Assembly: GCA_038240335.1 (NCBI GenBank)
Contig: JBBSDV010000011.1
Location: forward strand, 1-30,264
Reading direction: 5' to 3'
DNA: 30,264 nucleotides
DNA from: JBBSDV01 sp038240335
GTDB taxonomy: Bacteria > Chloroflexota > Dehalococcoidia > DSTF01 > JACRBR01
The notes beneath the pieces are model-generated. The model did not search any database. It saw only the letters and a program-made list of their open reading frames with translations, and had not been told where the DNA came from. The position numbers and the translations under genes are program-made. Shown here in pieces: positions 1 to 9,211 of this stretch. Numbering within the stretch: position 1 is the stretch's first letter; each line of letters starts with the position of its first letter.

Positions 1-4
1 CCAG

Positions 5-1078
5 TTACGGGTTGTCGATGACGTCGCGCATGGAGGAGGTGACGTGGGCTTCGTGGCCAGTGTAGGTCGCCGCTTCGAGGGCGAGCAGGTACTTGCGGAG
101 CTGCGACTGCCGCAGCTCGGCCAGCGCGGCCTTGCCCTCGGCCACGGTGTCGCCAAGCGCGAGGATGAAGGACTCGCGCAGCGCGGTGTCGCGGCGCAGG
201 TCGGCCGCGTACATGATCTCGCCGCGCTCGATCCACGCACGTACGTTGCGGCGCTTCTCGATGCCGCCCTGCACGAGGTAGTACTTGAGGTGCTCGATGC
301 CGTACGCCATGTGACGGCGCAGGTCGTTCGCCGTCAGGTCGAAGAGCTGGCGGTCCGCCTGCGAGCGCCCGATCTTGTCGCCGTGCTCGCACAGCGCGAG
401 CAGGAACGACGTCCGAATGATGTTCATGTAGACGACGAGCTCGGTGAACTTGAACGAGGCATATACGGCGCGGTTGAAGAAGCCCGGCGCCTGGACGCCG
501 AGGCCGCCGCCGTTCGAGAGCGCGCGCTTGCGAAACGCCTCGACATGCCGCGCGTTATCGAACACCTGGGTCGAGAGGTACAGCTTGACTTCGTGGTAGC
601 CGTAGGAGATCTCCTTCAGCCAGCCCATCATCACCTGGCTGGAGTTGTACGACTGCTCCGAAATGTTCGAGATGATCTGGTCGATGGACGCCTCGACGTG
701 CTCCGCGAGCGGCTCGATCGTCGTCCACGAGACATCGGTGGCGGGCTTCCATCGTTCGCGGATCGCCAGTTCGTACAAGTCGGCGCAGTTGTCGGCCCAG
801 ACTTCGTACTTGTCGTAGATCGTGTACGGCGCCGGCAGGCCGGTGTCCTTCGTCGGGAACGAGCCGCGCGGTGTGTCGTCCTGATACGGCCAGTGCTCGG
901 GCGCCCAGGCGTACGCGCCCTCGTCGGCGAGACGCAGCGTGAAGCCCTCGTCGCCGATCTTCGGCTTCGGCGGCCGGTACGTCGGCACCTTCGCCCAACT
1001 CATGTCGAGCTGCGGCGGCGCCGGGATTCCGGGAATCGCCGGGGCGATCGGGTCTTGCGTCTCTGTCTCGTCAGCCAT
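5..1078 (-). CDS. R2-like/ferritin-superfamily protein lacking its carboxylate metal ligands
   Basis: A 357-residue protein with a Pro-rich N-terminal extension (about residues 1-60) and a four-helix ferritin/R2-like core. It aligns without gaps over the helix 1-2 and helix 3-4 segments with the product of 1559..2641. Where that paralogue has Glu137, Glu169, Glu215 and Glu245, this protein has Ser143, Asn175, Thr223 and Leu253; only the two histidines (His178 in DNARH, His256 in DLRRH) remain. A canonical carboxylate-bridged diiron site therefore looks impossible. It is the third gene of a minus-strand operon, 54 bp after the TfoX-like remnant; AGGA lies 9 nt before the ATG. By analogy with ligand-less R2 partners such as yeast Rnr4, a scaffold or heterodimer-partner role is my inference; the biochemical role is unknown. 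Confidence 0.85.
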   Translation of the reverse strand: MADETETQDPIAPAIPGIPAPPQLDMSWAKVPTYRPPKPKIGDEGFTLRLADEGAYAWAPEHWPYQDDTPRGSFPTKDTGLPAPYTIYDKYEVWADNCADLYELAIRERWKPATDVSWTTIEPLAEHVEASIDQIISNISEQSYNSSQVMMGWLKEISYGYHEVKLYLSTQVFDNARHVEAFRKRALSNGGGLGVQAPGFFNRAVYASFKFTELVVYMNIIRTSFLLALCEHGDKIGRSQADRQLFDLTANDLRRHMAYGIEHLKYYLVQGGIEKRRNVRAWIERGEIMYAADLRRDTALRESFILALGDTVAEGKAALAELRQSQLRKYLLALEAATYTGHEAHVTSSMRDVIDNP

Positions 1079-1132
1079 GAGTAAAGTCCTGTTCGTCGCT
1101 CGTCAGGGTGGTGATGATCCGGGTAATGATAC

Positions 1133-1503
1133 TCAGTGCTTTGTCTTCGTTGGCTTGGGTTTCAACGTCTGGGCGTACTCGACGCTTTCGTCAAAGATCG
1201 TCTGTAATTCGCGCGGGTTGTCGAGCAGCCGATCCGGAACTGCGATGTATTCCTTCATGACGACCATGACGACACCCTGAGCCTCCATGAGCTGAGCGCC
1301 GTATTCCTCGCGCAACGCCTCTCGCTGTACTTAGGAAGCCGGATTGCCAGAACGCCGGACGCAGCAAGGAACGTAAACATGTTGCCGTTGACGGCGGTAT
1401 ACGGCATCGTCGATCCCTTTCGTTCGATCTCGGGATGCGTTCGAACGAGCCGCTCGTACCGGTCAAGCGCGGCCTCAGGAATCGGGTTTACCGCTTTGGC
1501 CAA
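1133..1503 (-). pseudogene. TfoX N-terminal-domain protein, interrupted by a frameshift
   Basis: Two adjacent frames together make one complete TfoX-N/YjbR-like small protein. The 5' part contains RYERLVRTHPEIERK, VNGNMFTFL and LAIRLPKYSE; the 3' part contains ALREEYGAQLM and the family signature MKEYIAVPDRLLDNP, ending in a Lys-rich tail. The frames join if an extra AG near 1318-1323 (GAGAGGCG on the minus strand) is removed. I chose the TTG start at 1503 because AAGGA lies 9 nt upstream and the reading then matches usual family length. The gene lies between the two R2-like paralogues with gaps of 55 and 54 bp, so it was probably cotranscribed with them. It may be a true pseudogene, a programmed shift (no slippery heptamer seen), or an assembly error. 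Confidence 0.72.
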
Positions 1504-1558
1504 CGTTGCGTTCCTTGAAGACTCCCCATTGTCGCTCCGCGGGGCGCGCAAGCCCGGT

Positions 1559-2641
1559 TTAGTTCCTCGCAGGGTCGAGCAGCATGGCCATGAACGGGTT
1601 CATGCGCTGGCGGCGGTCGCCGAGGCCGACGACGTCGAGCCGGTGCATGTACTCGTTCACCTGCCGCTTCCGGATCGCCAGCAGCTTCATGTAGCCATCG
1701 CGGAGTTGCGTCTCCGTCGTGCCGCCGCCGAGCAGGATCGCTAGCGCCTCGCCCGTCTCGCCGCCGCCGGTCAGTCCGGCCTGCGTCGAGCCCGCTCCGA
1801 GGTTGCCTTCCATGCGGTCGAGGTAGGTGTGGATCTCGTCGCGCCGCTCGGGCTGCGTCTCCATCACGTACTTCATGTGCATCACGCCGAACGCGACGTG
1901 CCGGCTCTCATCCTGCGCCGCAAGGCGGAACATCCGCTTGTCGACTTCGCTCTGCGCGAACATCTCGCCCATCCGGAACATCGACTGCACGAAGCCCTCG
2001 CCGACGAGGTGCAGCGTCGACGCGACCTCGGTGAAGTCCTGCGCCGTCAGCAGCCCGATCGCGCCGGGCCCGGCCTTCAGCAGGCCGATGCCGTTCGCCA
2101 GTGCGCGCTTGCGGAAGACGTCGAGGTGACGCGCCTCGTCCATGATCTGGCTCGCAAGAAACAGCCCGATCTCGAAGTATTCGCCGCTGACATTCGGGGC
2201 GTACTTGCCCGGCACGTCGCCAGCGATGAATTCGACCTGCGTCAGGAACGTGCACAGCTGCGACATCGCGAGTTCGAGCTCGTACGGCAGCTCGGGCAGC
2301 TCCGCCCACGGCACATCCGTGGCGCTGCTCCACTGCCGCTGCACAGCCTCTTCGTACAGCAGCATCGCCGATTCGGACCACGACGCTGCGCGCGTGTTCC
2401 AGTGGGTCTGCATCTGCTGCGCGTCCTTGCGTGGCGCGGCGCCGCGCATCCGGCCGCTCTGGTTGTTCGTCGTCATGGGGATGTCCCCGTAGGACTCGGT
2501 AGCGATGTCCTCGAGTGTCAGGCCCCGCTTACCGGGCGCGATGCGCAGGCCGCGCTGCGCCGCCGGCTGGTCGAGCCACGAGAGATCGAGATCCTCGCCG
2601 CCGTCTTCGCTGCGGAGTTCCGCAAGAAGCTTGGATTCCAT
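1559..2641 (-). CDS. R2-like/ferritin-superfamily diiron (or Mn/Fe) protein, ligands intact
   Basis: A 360-residue protein with a disordered, charged N-terminus (1-80) and an R2-like helical bundle. The full ligand set is visible: Glu137 on helix 1, Glu169/His172 in DEARH on helix 2, Glu215 on helix 3, and Glu245/His248 in DESRH on helix 4. Spacings of 32 and 30 residues between carboxylates fit the R2/R2lox architecture; the extra His of AurF-type N-oxygenases (4 before the last Glu) is Ala241 here. No ribonucleotide reductase large subunit lies nearby, so an oxidase or ligand-binding role is as likely as a radical-generating subunit. The start at 2641 is fixed by GAGGAGG 6 nt upstream; a longer reading to 2791 is Arg-rich low-complexity sequence. 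First gene of the operon with the TfoX remnant and the ligand-less paralogue. Confidence 0.87.
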   Translation of the reverse strand: MESKLLAELRSEDGGEDLDLSWLDQPAAQRGLRIAPGKRGLTLEDIATESYGDIPMTTNNQSGRMRGAAPRKDAQQMQTHWNTRAASWSESAMLLYEEAVQRQWSSATDVPWAELPELPYELELAMSQLCTFLTQVEFIAGDVPGKYAPNVSGEYFEIGLFLASQIMDEARHLDVFRKRALANGIGLLKAGPGAIGLLTAQDFTEVASTLHLVGEGFVQSMFRMGEMFAQSEVDKRMFRLAAQDESRHVAFGVMHMKYVMETQPERRDEIHTYLDRMEGNLGAGSTQAGLTGGGETGEALAILLGGGTTETQLRDGYMKLLAIRKRQVNEYMHRLDVVGLGDRRQRMNPFMAMLLDPARN

Positions 2642-2949
2642 GTCGCGCCTCCTCGTCCTGTATCGTTTCCGTCGTGTCCGCCGCCGCCGTCGCCGAATGG
2701 CGATCGTCGCGACAGAAGCATCGGCCGCCGCCGCGAGATCCGCGCCCGGCGAGCCCCCACAGCATACGTCGCCGCACGGGATCCGATCCACTGCCGCAAG
2801 GGCCTAATTTTCGGAGCGGGAAGCGGCAAGTCGGAAGTTTAAGGGAAGGCTTGACGGACGGCACGGTTGGGCAGCGCCTGCGACGGGTGCTTGAGCGATG
2901 GCCGTCGGCGGCCATAGCGTTACATTGACGTCTGGGAGGAGGAGAAACG
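2642..2949. promoter_or_regulatory. Divergent intergenic region with an 18-bp dyad
   Basis: This 308-bp gap separates the minus-strand R2-like operon from the plus-strand kinase gene. ATGGCCG (2898-2904) and CGGCCAT (2909-2915) form a perfect inverted repeat around TCGG, 35 bp upstream of the kinase start and just after a TTGAGC element (2891-2896). It could be an operator or a leader hairpin. GGAGGAGG before the ATG at 2950 is a strong ribosome-binding site. I see no clear promoter for the R2-like operon and no further gene. Confidence 0.35.
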
Positions 2950-3762
2950 ATGCCACCTAACGACGTCGAGTTGATCCGCATCGCTGCCGGCCGCGAGGCT
3001 GAGATCTATCAGTGGGAGGACGGCTCGGTGTTGAGGCTCTTCTACGACGAGCGTGACGCCGGGGCGATCGACCGGGAAGCCGCCGCGATGCAGGCGGTCC
3101 GCGACGTATTACCGCTTGTGCCGCGCGTGCTCGGCCAGACGCGCGCGCTCGGCCGGCCCGGCCTGATCCTCGAGCGGGTTGACGGCCTCGATCTCTTGAC
3201 GCGCATCGACAAGCAGCCGTGGACGATCTGGAGCGCCGGCTCCATATCCGGCCGATTACAGGCGCAACTGCACGACGTGATCGCACCCGACATCCTGCCG
3301 TCGCTGCGCGAGCGCGCGACGCGCCAGCTCGCCCAGCCGCTCGTGCCCGAGCACGTGCGAGCAACGGCGACTGCAGCGTTATTCACGCTGCCCGACGGCG
3401 ACCGGCTGTGCCACGGCGACTTTCATCCGGCCAATATTCTGCTCGGCGCCTCCGGACCGATGGTGATCGATTGGCCGAACGCCACGCGCGGCGACCCCAC
3501 GGCGGACGTCGCCCGCACGCTGCTGATGACGCGGCTCGGCGAGCTGCCGCCCGGCACAAGCGCGCTGATTCGCGCTGCCGAGCGCATCGGCCGGCCGTTG
3601 CTGCGAACCGCGTATTTGCGCGCGTACCAGCGCCATCGATCCGTCGATCGCGCCCTGCTCGATCGGTGGACGTTGGTGCGTGCCGCCGAACGCCTGGCTG
3701 AGAACATCCCGGAAGAGCGCCCGGCTCTGCTCGCCCTGATTGCGAAGGAGACCCACGTATAG
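2950..3762 (+). CDS. APH-family phosphotransferase
   Basis: A 270-residue cytoplasmic protein of the aminoglycoside/choline phosphotransferase fold. The catalytic loop HGDFHPANIL (residues 155-164) supplies Asp157 and Asn162, and VIDWPN (Asp174) is the metal-binding DFG equivalent. The N-lobe has a GREAEIYQW segment, and the usual ATP-binding Lys appears to be Arg29 in SVLRLF. Such proteins transfer the gamma-phosphate of ATP to a hydroxyl of a small molecule; the substrate cannot be read from sequence, and most unlinked members are not proven resistance enzymes. A GGAGGAGG site lies 6-7 nt before the ATG. The gene stands alone, divergent from the R2-like operon and convergent with leuS. Confidence 0.88.
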   Translation: MPPNDVELIRIAAGREAEIYQWEDGSVLRLFYDERDAGAIDREAAAMQAVRDVLPLVPRVLGQTRALGRPGLILERVDGLDLLTRIDKQPWTIWSAGSISGRLQAQLHDVIAPDILPSLRERATRQLAQPLVPEHVRATATAALFTLPDGDRLCHGDFHPANILLGASGPMVIDWPNATRGDPTADVARTLLMTRLGELPPGTSALIRAAERIGRPLLRTAYLRAYQRHRSVDRALLDRWTLVRAAERLAENIPEERPALLALIAKETHV

Positions 3763-3805
3763 CCGCGCGTCGTCGACGGACCACCGCAAGTTTGGGCCAC
3801 AGATC

Positions 3806-4198
3806 CCTTCACTCCGTTCAGGATGACAAGCACCCAGGATGACCAAGCAGCGGCCGGCCAATGGGCACCGATGCTGCCCCAGTGGTTGTCATTCTGAGCC
3901 TGCGAAGAATCTTGCCTGAAACGCCGATCCCGTCCGGGTCGAACCACCGTGTTTGTTTAAGCAGCGGGTTGCGGGCCGAACAAGGTCCTTCACTCCGTTC
4001 AGGATGACAAGCAGCCAGGATGACCAAGCAGCGGTTCGGCCGATTGGCGCCGACGCTGCCTCAGTCGTTGTCATTCTGAGCCTGCGAAGAATCTTGTTAG
4101 AGACGCCGATCCAGTCCGCACGAGCCATCGTGTGTGTTCGAGGAGCAGCCGTTTGCGGCCCGAACAAGATCCTTCACTCCGTTCCGGATGACAAGCAG
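3806..4198. repeat. Direct repeat block (~183-bp unit, 2 copies plus a partial) with inverted arms
   Basis: Units begin at 3806, 3987 and 4171 (periods 181 and 184 bp); the third stops after about 28 bp. Each full unit opens with arm A (ccttcactccgttcaggat..., 3806-3830, 3987-4011, 4171-4195) and carries arm B (tgtcattctgagcctgcgaa..., 3887-3914 and 4069-4096). Arm B is an imperfect reverse complement of arm A, so each unit can fold into a long stem. Arms of this kind (TGTCATTCTGAG...GAAGAATCTT) recur between genes in several GC-rich phyla, as I recall. The block fills the gap between two convergent genes, where it may end transcription from both sides. There is no spacer diversity, so this is not CRISPR. 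Confidence 0.85.
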
Positions 4199-4215
4199 GG
4201 CGCTGGCGCAGCCGC

Positions 4216-6702
<2,487 letters not shown>

Positions 6703-6794
6703 TTGGACACCTTGGTCAGGCTGCAGGTCATGTCGTTTGCGGATCTCGGTCGTCCGGGATGCTCGTGCTTCTCGCTCAGCCGCTCGGCATCGTC

Positions 6795-7277
6795 CTATTC
6801 CGGTGGTTCGAGCGCGTGATCCTCGGGATCGCCACCGGTTCGATGCAGATCTTCGTCGCCGTTGTGCGTCGAGGGCCGAATGTTCTTCGTCACCACCCGC
6901 AGTTCGAGCAAAATGACCGCGAAGATCGCACCCGCGATGGCGATGATGTAGCCCTCGGCGCCGATCGCCAGGCCGACCGCGGCCGTCGCCCAGATCGTGG
7001 CGGCGGTCGTCACACCCTTGACCGTATAACCCTCGCGGAAGATCAATCCCGCGCCGAGAAAGCCGATGCCCGAGACGATCTGCGCCGCGATCCGGTCATC
7101 GCCGCCATAGAGCCGCGACATGTCGGCGAACAGCGCCGATCCCATGCAGACGAGCGCCATCGTCCGCACACCCGCGGGGTAGCCACGGTACTCGCGCTCG
7201 AGACCGATCACCGCGCCGAGAAACGCCGCCAGCGCGATGCGCCCGACGATCTCCCACTGTGTCGTTGCGTCGATCAT
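6795..7277 (-). CDS. MgtC/SapB-family membrane protein
   Basis: A 160-residue protein with four or five hydrophobic segments and the family signature: GAVIGLEREYRG near residues 21-32, AGVRTMALVCMGSALF, then VSGIGFLGAGLIFREG and VKGVTTAATIWATAAVGLAIG. It ends in a short acidic, His-containing cytoplasmic tail instead of the ACT-like C-terminal domain of long MgtC. MgtC homologues act in magnesium-limitation responses, in some cases by inhibiting F-type ATP synthase; short SapB-type members are poorly characterised. AAGGA lies 6 nt upstream of the ATG. It is the first gene after the T-box and is followed by leuS 92 bp later on the same strand, so leucine starvation would be expected to raise its expression. 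Confidence 0.9.
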   Translation of the reverse strand: MIDATTQWEIVGRIALAAFLGAVIGLEREYRGYPAGVRTMALVCMGSALFADMSRLYGGDDRIAAQIVSGIGFLGAGLIFREGYTVKGVTTAATIWATAAVGLAIGAEGYIIAIAGAIFAVILLELRVVTKNIRPSTHNGDEDLHRTGGDPEDHALEPPE

Positions 7278-7354
7278 CGCGATCCTTCTCGCCTATTGGT
7301 TCCGGCCGCGGTGCTCTGTGCTTCGGACGCTCCGTCCGGCGCCGTTTCGCAAAC

Positions 7355-7383
7355 AAAAAAGCCCGCCGTCCTCGCAGGGACGG
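7355..7383 (-). terminator. T-box intrinsic terminator
   Basis: On the minus strand CCGTCC (7383-7378), loop CTGCGA, and GGACGG (7371-7366) form the stem, followed by CGGGC and TTTTTTG (7360-7354). It directly follows the T-box antiterminator sequence, with which its 5' flank competes. Confidence 0.88.
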
Positions 7384-7611
7384 AGAGCTTGCTCCGCGGT
7401 ACCACCCTGGTTGCCCGCAAGTGCGGGCCGCCTCGGTTCGCTGTAACGGGCGCTATGCCGTCGGCGCCTGGCCCGCAGCGCGGGTTCGGGGCCGCCGCTC
7501 CCCGGCGAGTTCAGCGCATCTGCTGCCGGGCTTGCACCGCCGCCGGCTCTCTATCGCGCGCCTACTGCTCCGGATCGAAGCGTTTCGTATGGTTGCGCCG
7601 ACGGTCGGCGC
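7355..7611 (-). promoter_or_regulatory. T-box riboswitch leader, Leu (CUC) specifier
   Basis: Read on the minus strand, the leader holds the standard T-box parts in order: the loop-E element GGAGCAGTAGG (around 7572-7561), the distal Stem I loop AGAGAGCCGG...GGTGCAAGCCCGG (7552-7526), the specifier segment GAACTCGCC with codon CTC (Leu) at 7509-7507, the T-box AGGGTGGTACCGCGG (7408-7394), and a competing terminator with a U tract (7383-7355). Uncharged tRNA-Leu (anticodon GAG) should pair with the specifier and stabilise the antiterminator. The presence of a terminator makes this a transcriptional T-box, unlike the translational ones of Actinobacteria. The regulated unit begins with mgtC at 7277; leuS, the gene expected from the specifier, comes second. 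The 78 nt between terminator and mgtC hold the mgtC ribosome-binding site. Confidence 0.93.
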
Positions 7612-7623
7612 ACCCCCAGTATA
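7594..7623 (-). promoter_or_regulatory. Promoter of the T-box-mgtC-leuS unit with a palindrome at the start point
   Basis: On the minus strand a TATACT -10 element lies at 7623-7618; a candidate TTGCGA -35 is 19 bp further upstream, which is longer than ideal. The predicted start point (about 7611) falls in a perfect 19-bp palindrome TGCGCCGACGGTCGGCGCA (7594-7612, plus-strand reading). This may be an operator for an unidentified regulator or the basal stem of the leader. Confidence 0.5.
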
Positions 7624-7899
7624 CGCGCGCGAACGGAGCCGCTCGCAAGTAGAGGAACCCCGCATGCGGCGAATACGGCCGCGCGTCATCGTCTGCCGGC
7701 GCTGGACTGACGTTGACTGATGACCGGTCGACGACGCCACGTTGGCCAACATCAGGTATGGATGTCAGGCCGTTTTTTGTCACGCCTAAAGCGTTTGGTC
7801 GAAGGGCGGCCGCTCCCTCGGGATGAGCGGTGGCGCGGCGAACCGCTCACTACAGCCGCAGGTCGCCGTGACCGGTGAACCCTGAGCTGCGAACTCGCC
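7624..7899. other. Intergenic region with one hairpin
   Basis: No gene is apparent between the T-box promoter and hxlR. GAGCGGT (7825-7831) and ACCGCTC (7842-7848) form a 7-bp stem about 50 bp downstream of the hxlR stop; it lacks a U tract and could be a weak terminator for hxlR. Confidence 0.3.
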
Positions 7900-8280
7900 T
7901 CAGCCCGCTGTGCCGTGCGCCGAGCACGGTATGTCGGCCGGGAGCCACGCTTGCGCCCACGCATCGATCGACTCGACGACGGCGGCGAGGGCGCGGCCCT
8001 TCTCGGTGATCGCGTATTCGATCCGCACCGGCGTCTCGGGGAAGACGCGGCGTTCGACGATGCCCTCAGCCTCCAGCTCTTTGAGTCGCTCGGACAGCAT
8101 GCGATCGCTCAGGCCGGGGACGATCTGGATCAACTCGCTGAAGCGAGCGACGCCGCCGAGCATCGCACGAATGATGACGCCGCTCCAGCGGCGGCCAATC
8201 AGCTCGATCGCGTGGTGATAACGGGGACAAAAGCCTCCGACCGCCGGCGCATCAAGACCATCGATTAGGGGCGCTTCCAT
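7900..8280 (-). CDS. HxlR-family winged-helix transcriptional regulator
   Basis: A 126-residue DNA-binding protein. The N-terminus has the family's conserved Cys context (GGFCPRYHHAIELIGRRW, Cys18), followed by the recognition helix and wing: FSELIQIVPGLSDRMLSERLKELE, here FSELIQIVPG and SDRMLSERLKELE, then GIVERRVFPETPVRIEY and ITEKGRAL. HxlR proteins are dimers, often responding to reactive aldehydes, thiol stress or redox state through the N-terminal Cys. The gene is divergent from yceI. It has no Shine-Dalgarno site; TTGTCA-17 bp-AATAAT lies with the -10 ending 6 nt before the ATG, so the transcript is probably leaderless. A 13-bp palindrome sits in its promoter spacer, which points to autorepression. 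Confidence 0.9.
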   Translation of the reverse strand: MEAPLIDGLDAPAVGGFCPRYHHAIELIGRRWSGVIIRAMLGGVARFSELIQIVPGLSDRMLSERLKELEAEGIVERRVFPETPVRIEYAITEKGRALAAVVESIDAWAQAWLPADIPCSAHGTAG

Positions 8281-8285
8281 GGGTT

Positions 8286-8354
8286 TATTATTACATTTTG
8301 TAAGCCACTTGACAATCGTAGCCTAATCCGCGTATAGTCACTTACCGAAGGTAA
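8286..8354. promoter_or_regulatory. Overlapping divergent promoters with two 13-bp HxlR-type operators
   Basis: Plus-strand promoter for yceI: TTGACA (8309-8314), 18 bp, TATAGT (8333-8338). Minus-strand promoter for hxlR: TTGTCA (8315-8310), 17 bp, AATAAT (8292-8287). The two -35 boxes overlap by five bases. Operator 1, TTACATTTTGTAA (8291-8303), lies in the hxlR spacer and -10; operator 2, TTACCGAAGGTAA (8342-8354), covers the yceI start point. Both are perfect TTAC-N5-GTAA palindromes, with centres 51 bp apart (about five helical turns). Confidence 0.78.
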
Positions 8355-8406
8355 TGGACTGGTGGATCGGAAGCCGGCCGAACCCGCGGAGAGAGGATGA
8401 ACGAAC

Positions 8407-8952
8407 ATGACAACCCAAACAGCCGTACAGACGTGGAACATCGACAAGACGCACTCCATCGCTGAGTTCGCCGTCAAGCACATGATGGTCTCCACCACTA
8501 AGGGCCGCTTTGCCGACTTCGAGGGCGTGATCGAGATCGACGAGGAGCACCCGACGCTGTCGTCGGTGCGCGCGTCGATCGACACGGCCAGCGTCGACAC
8601 GAAGGAAGCGACACGCGACGAGCACCTCCGCTCCGACGATTTCTTCAGTTCAGAACGATTCCCCACGATGACGTTTGCGAGCACGCGGGTGGAGCGCGTC
8701 GATGAGGAGAACTATCGGGTCATCGGCGACCTCACGATTCGCGACGTCACTCGGGAGGTCGTGCTCGATACCGAGTTCTCGGGGCAGGCCGCAGACCCGT
8801 GGGGCAACCAGCGCGCCGGCTTCACGGCGACGACGAAGATCAACCGCAAGGACTTCGGCCTCAATTGGAATAACGTGCTCGAAGCCGGCGGTGTCCTCGT
8901 CAGCGACACCGTCAAGATCACGCTGAACATCGAAGCAGTTCGCGCCGCGTAG
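8407..8952 (+). CDS. YceI-family lipocalin-like protein
   Basis: A 181-residue protein of the YceI family, a beta-barrel that binds a polyisoprenoid or amide ligand in its core. Family hallmarks in order: WNIDKTHSIAEFAVKHMM near the N-terminus, KGRFADFEGVIEID, ASVDTKEATRDEHLRSDDFF, FPTMTFAST, VIGDLTIRDVTREV, and GFTATTKINRKDFGLNWN. No signal peptide is present, so it is probably cytoplasmic, unlike periplasmic E. coli YceI. GAGAGGATG lies about 7 nt before the ATG. It is expressed from a strong promoter shared back to back with hxlR, so it is the likely main target of that regulator. A strong hairpin terminator follows. Confidence 0.93.
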   Translation: MTTQTAVQTWNIDKTHSIAEFAVKHMMVSTTKGRFADFEGVIEIDEEHPTLSSVRASIDTASVDTKEATRDEHLRSDDFFSSERFPTMTFASTRVERVDEENYRVIGDLTIRDVTREVVLDTEFSGQAADPWGNQRAGFTATTKINRKDFGLNWNNVLEAGGVLVSDTVKITLNIEAVRAA

Positions 8953-8976
8953 CCATCACGCATTCGGTCGTGCACC

Positions 8977-9009
8977 AACGCCCCCGTCGATTCCATCGAC
9001 GGGGGCGTT
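8977..9009 (+). terminator. Hairpin terminator after yceI
   Basis: AACGCCCCCGTCGA (8977-8990) and its exact complement TCGACGGGGGCGTT (8996-9009) form a 14-bp stem with a 5-nt loop 24 bp after the stop codon. There is no long U tract, only mixed T/C sequence. Confidence 0.8.
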
Positions 9010-9211
9010 CCTGTCCCGGGGAAGCGGAACGCGGGACGTGAATACTCTTCCAGCTGTTGCATCTCATCGCAAAGCGACGCTCACACGTTTCCGATGCCGC
9101 GCATCCGCTGCCCGGATCCGCCCCTGTGCTCGTCACGAAATTGATAGCGGACGACTTCCTGCGTTCCCGCTTTGACACCGCCGCGCCGTCACAGTGTCAG
9201 CGGAGGTGATG

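Noticed and set aside
2515..2928. Plus-strand frames and an N-terminal extension of the R2-like gene upstream of 2641
   Set aside because: Arg/Pro-rich low-complexity translation; the GAGGAGG at 6 nt before ATG 2641 fixes the start.
3806..4198. Possible CRISPR array
   Set aside because: Units are ~183 bp and near-identical throughout, with no short repeat/unique spacer pattern and no cas genes.
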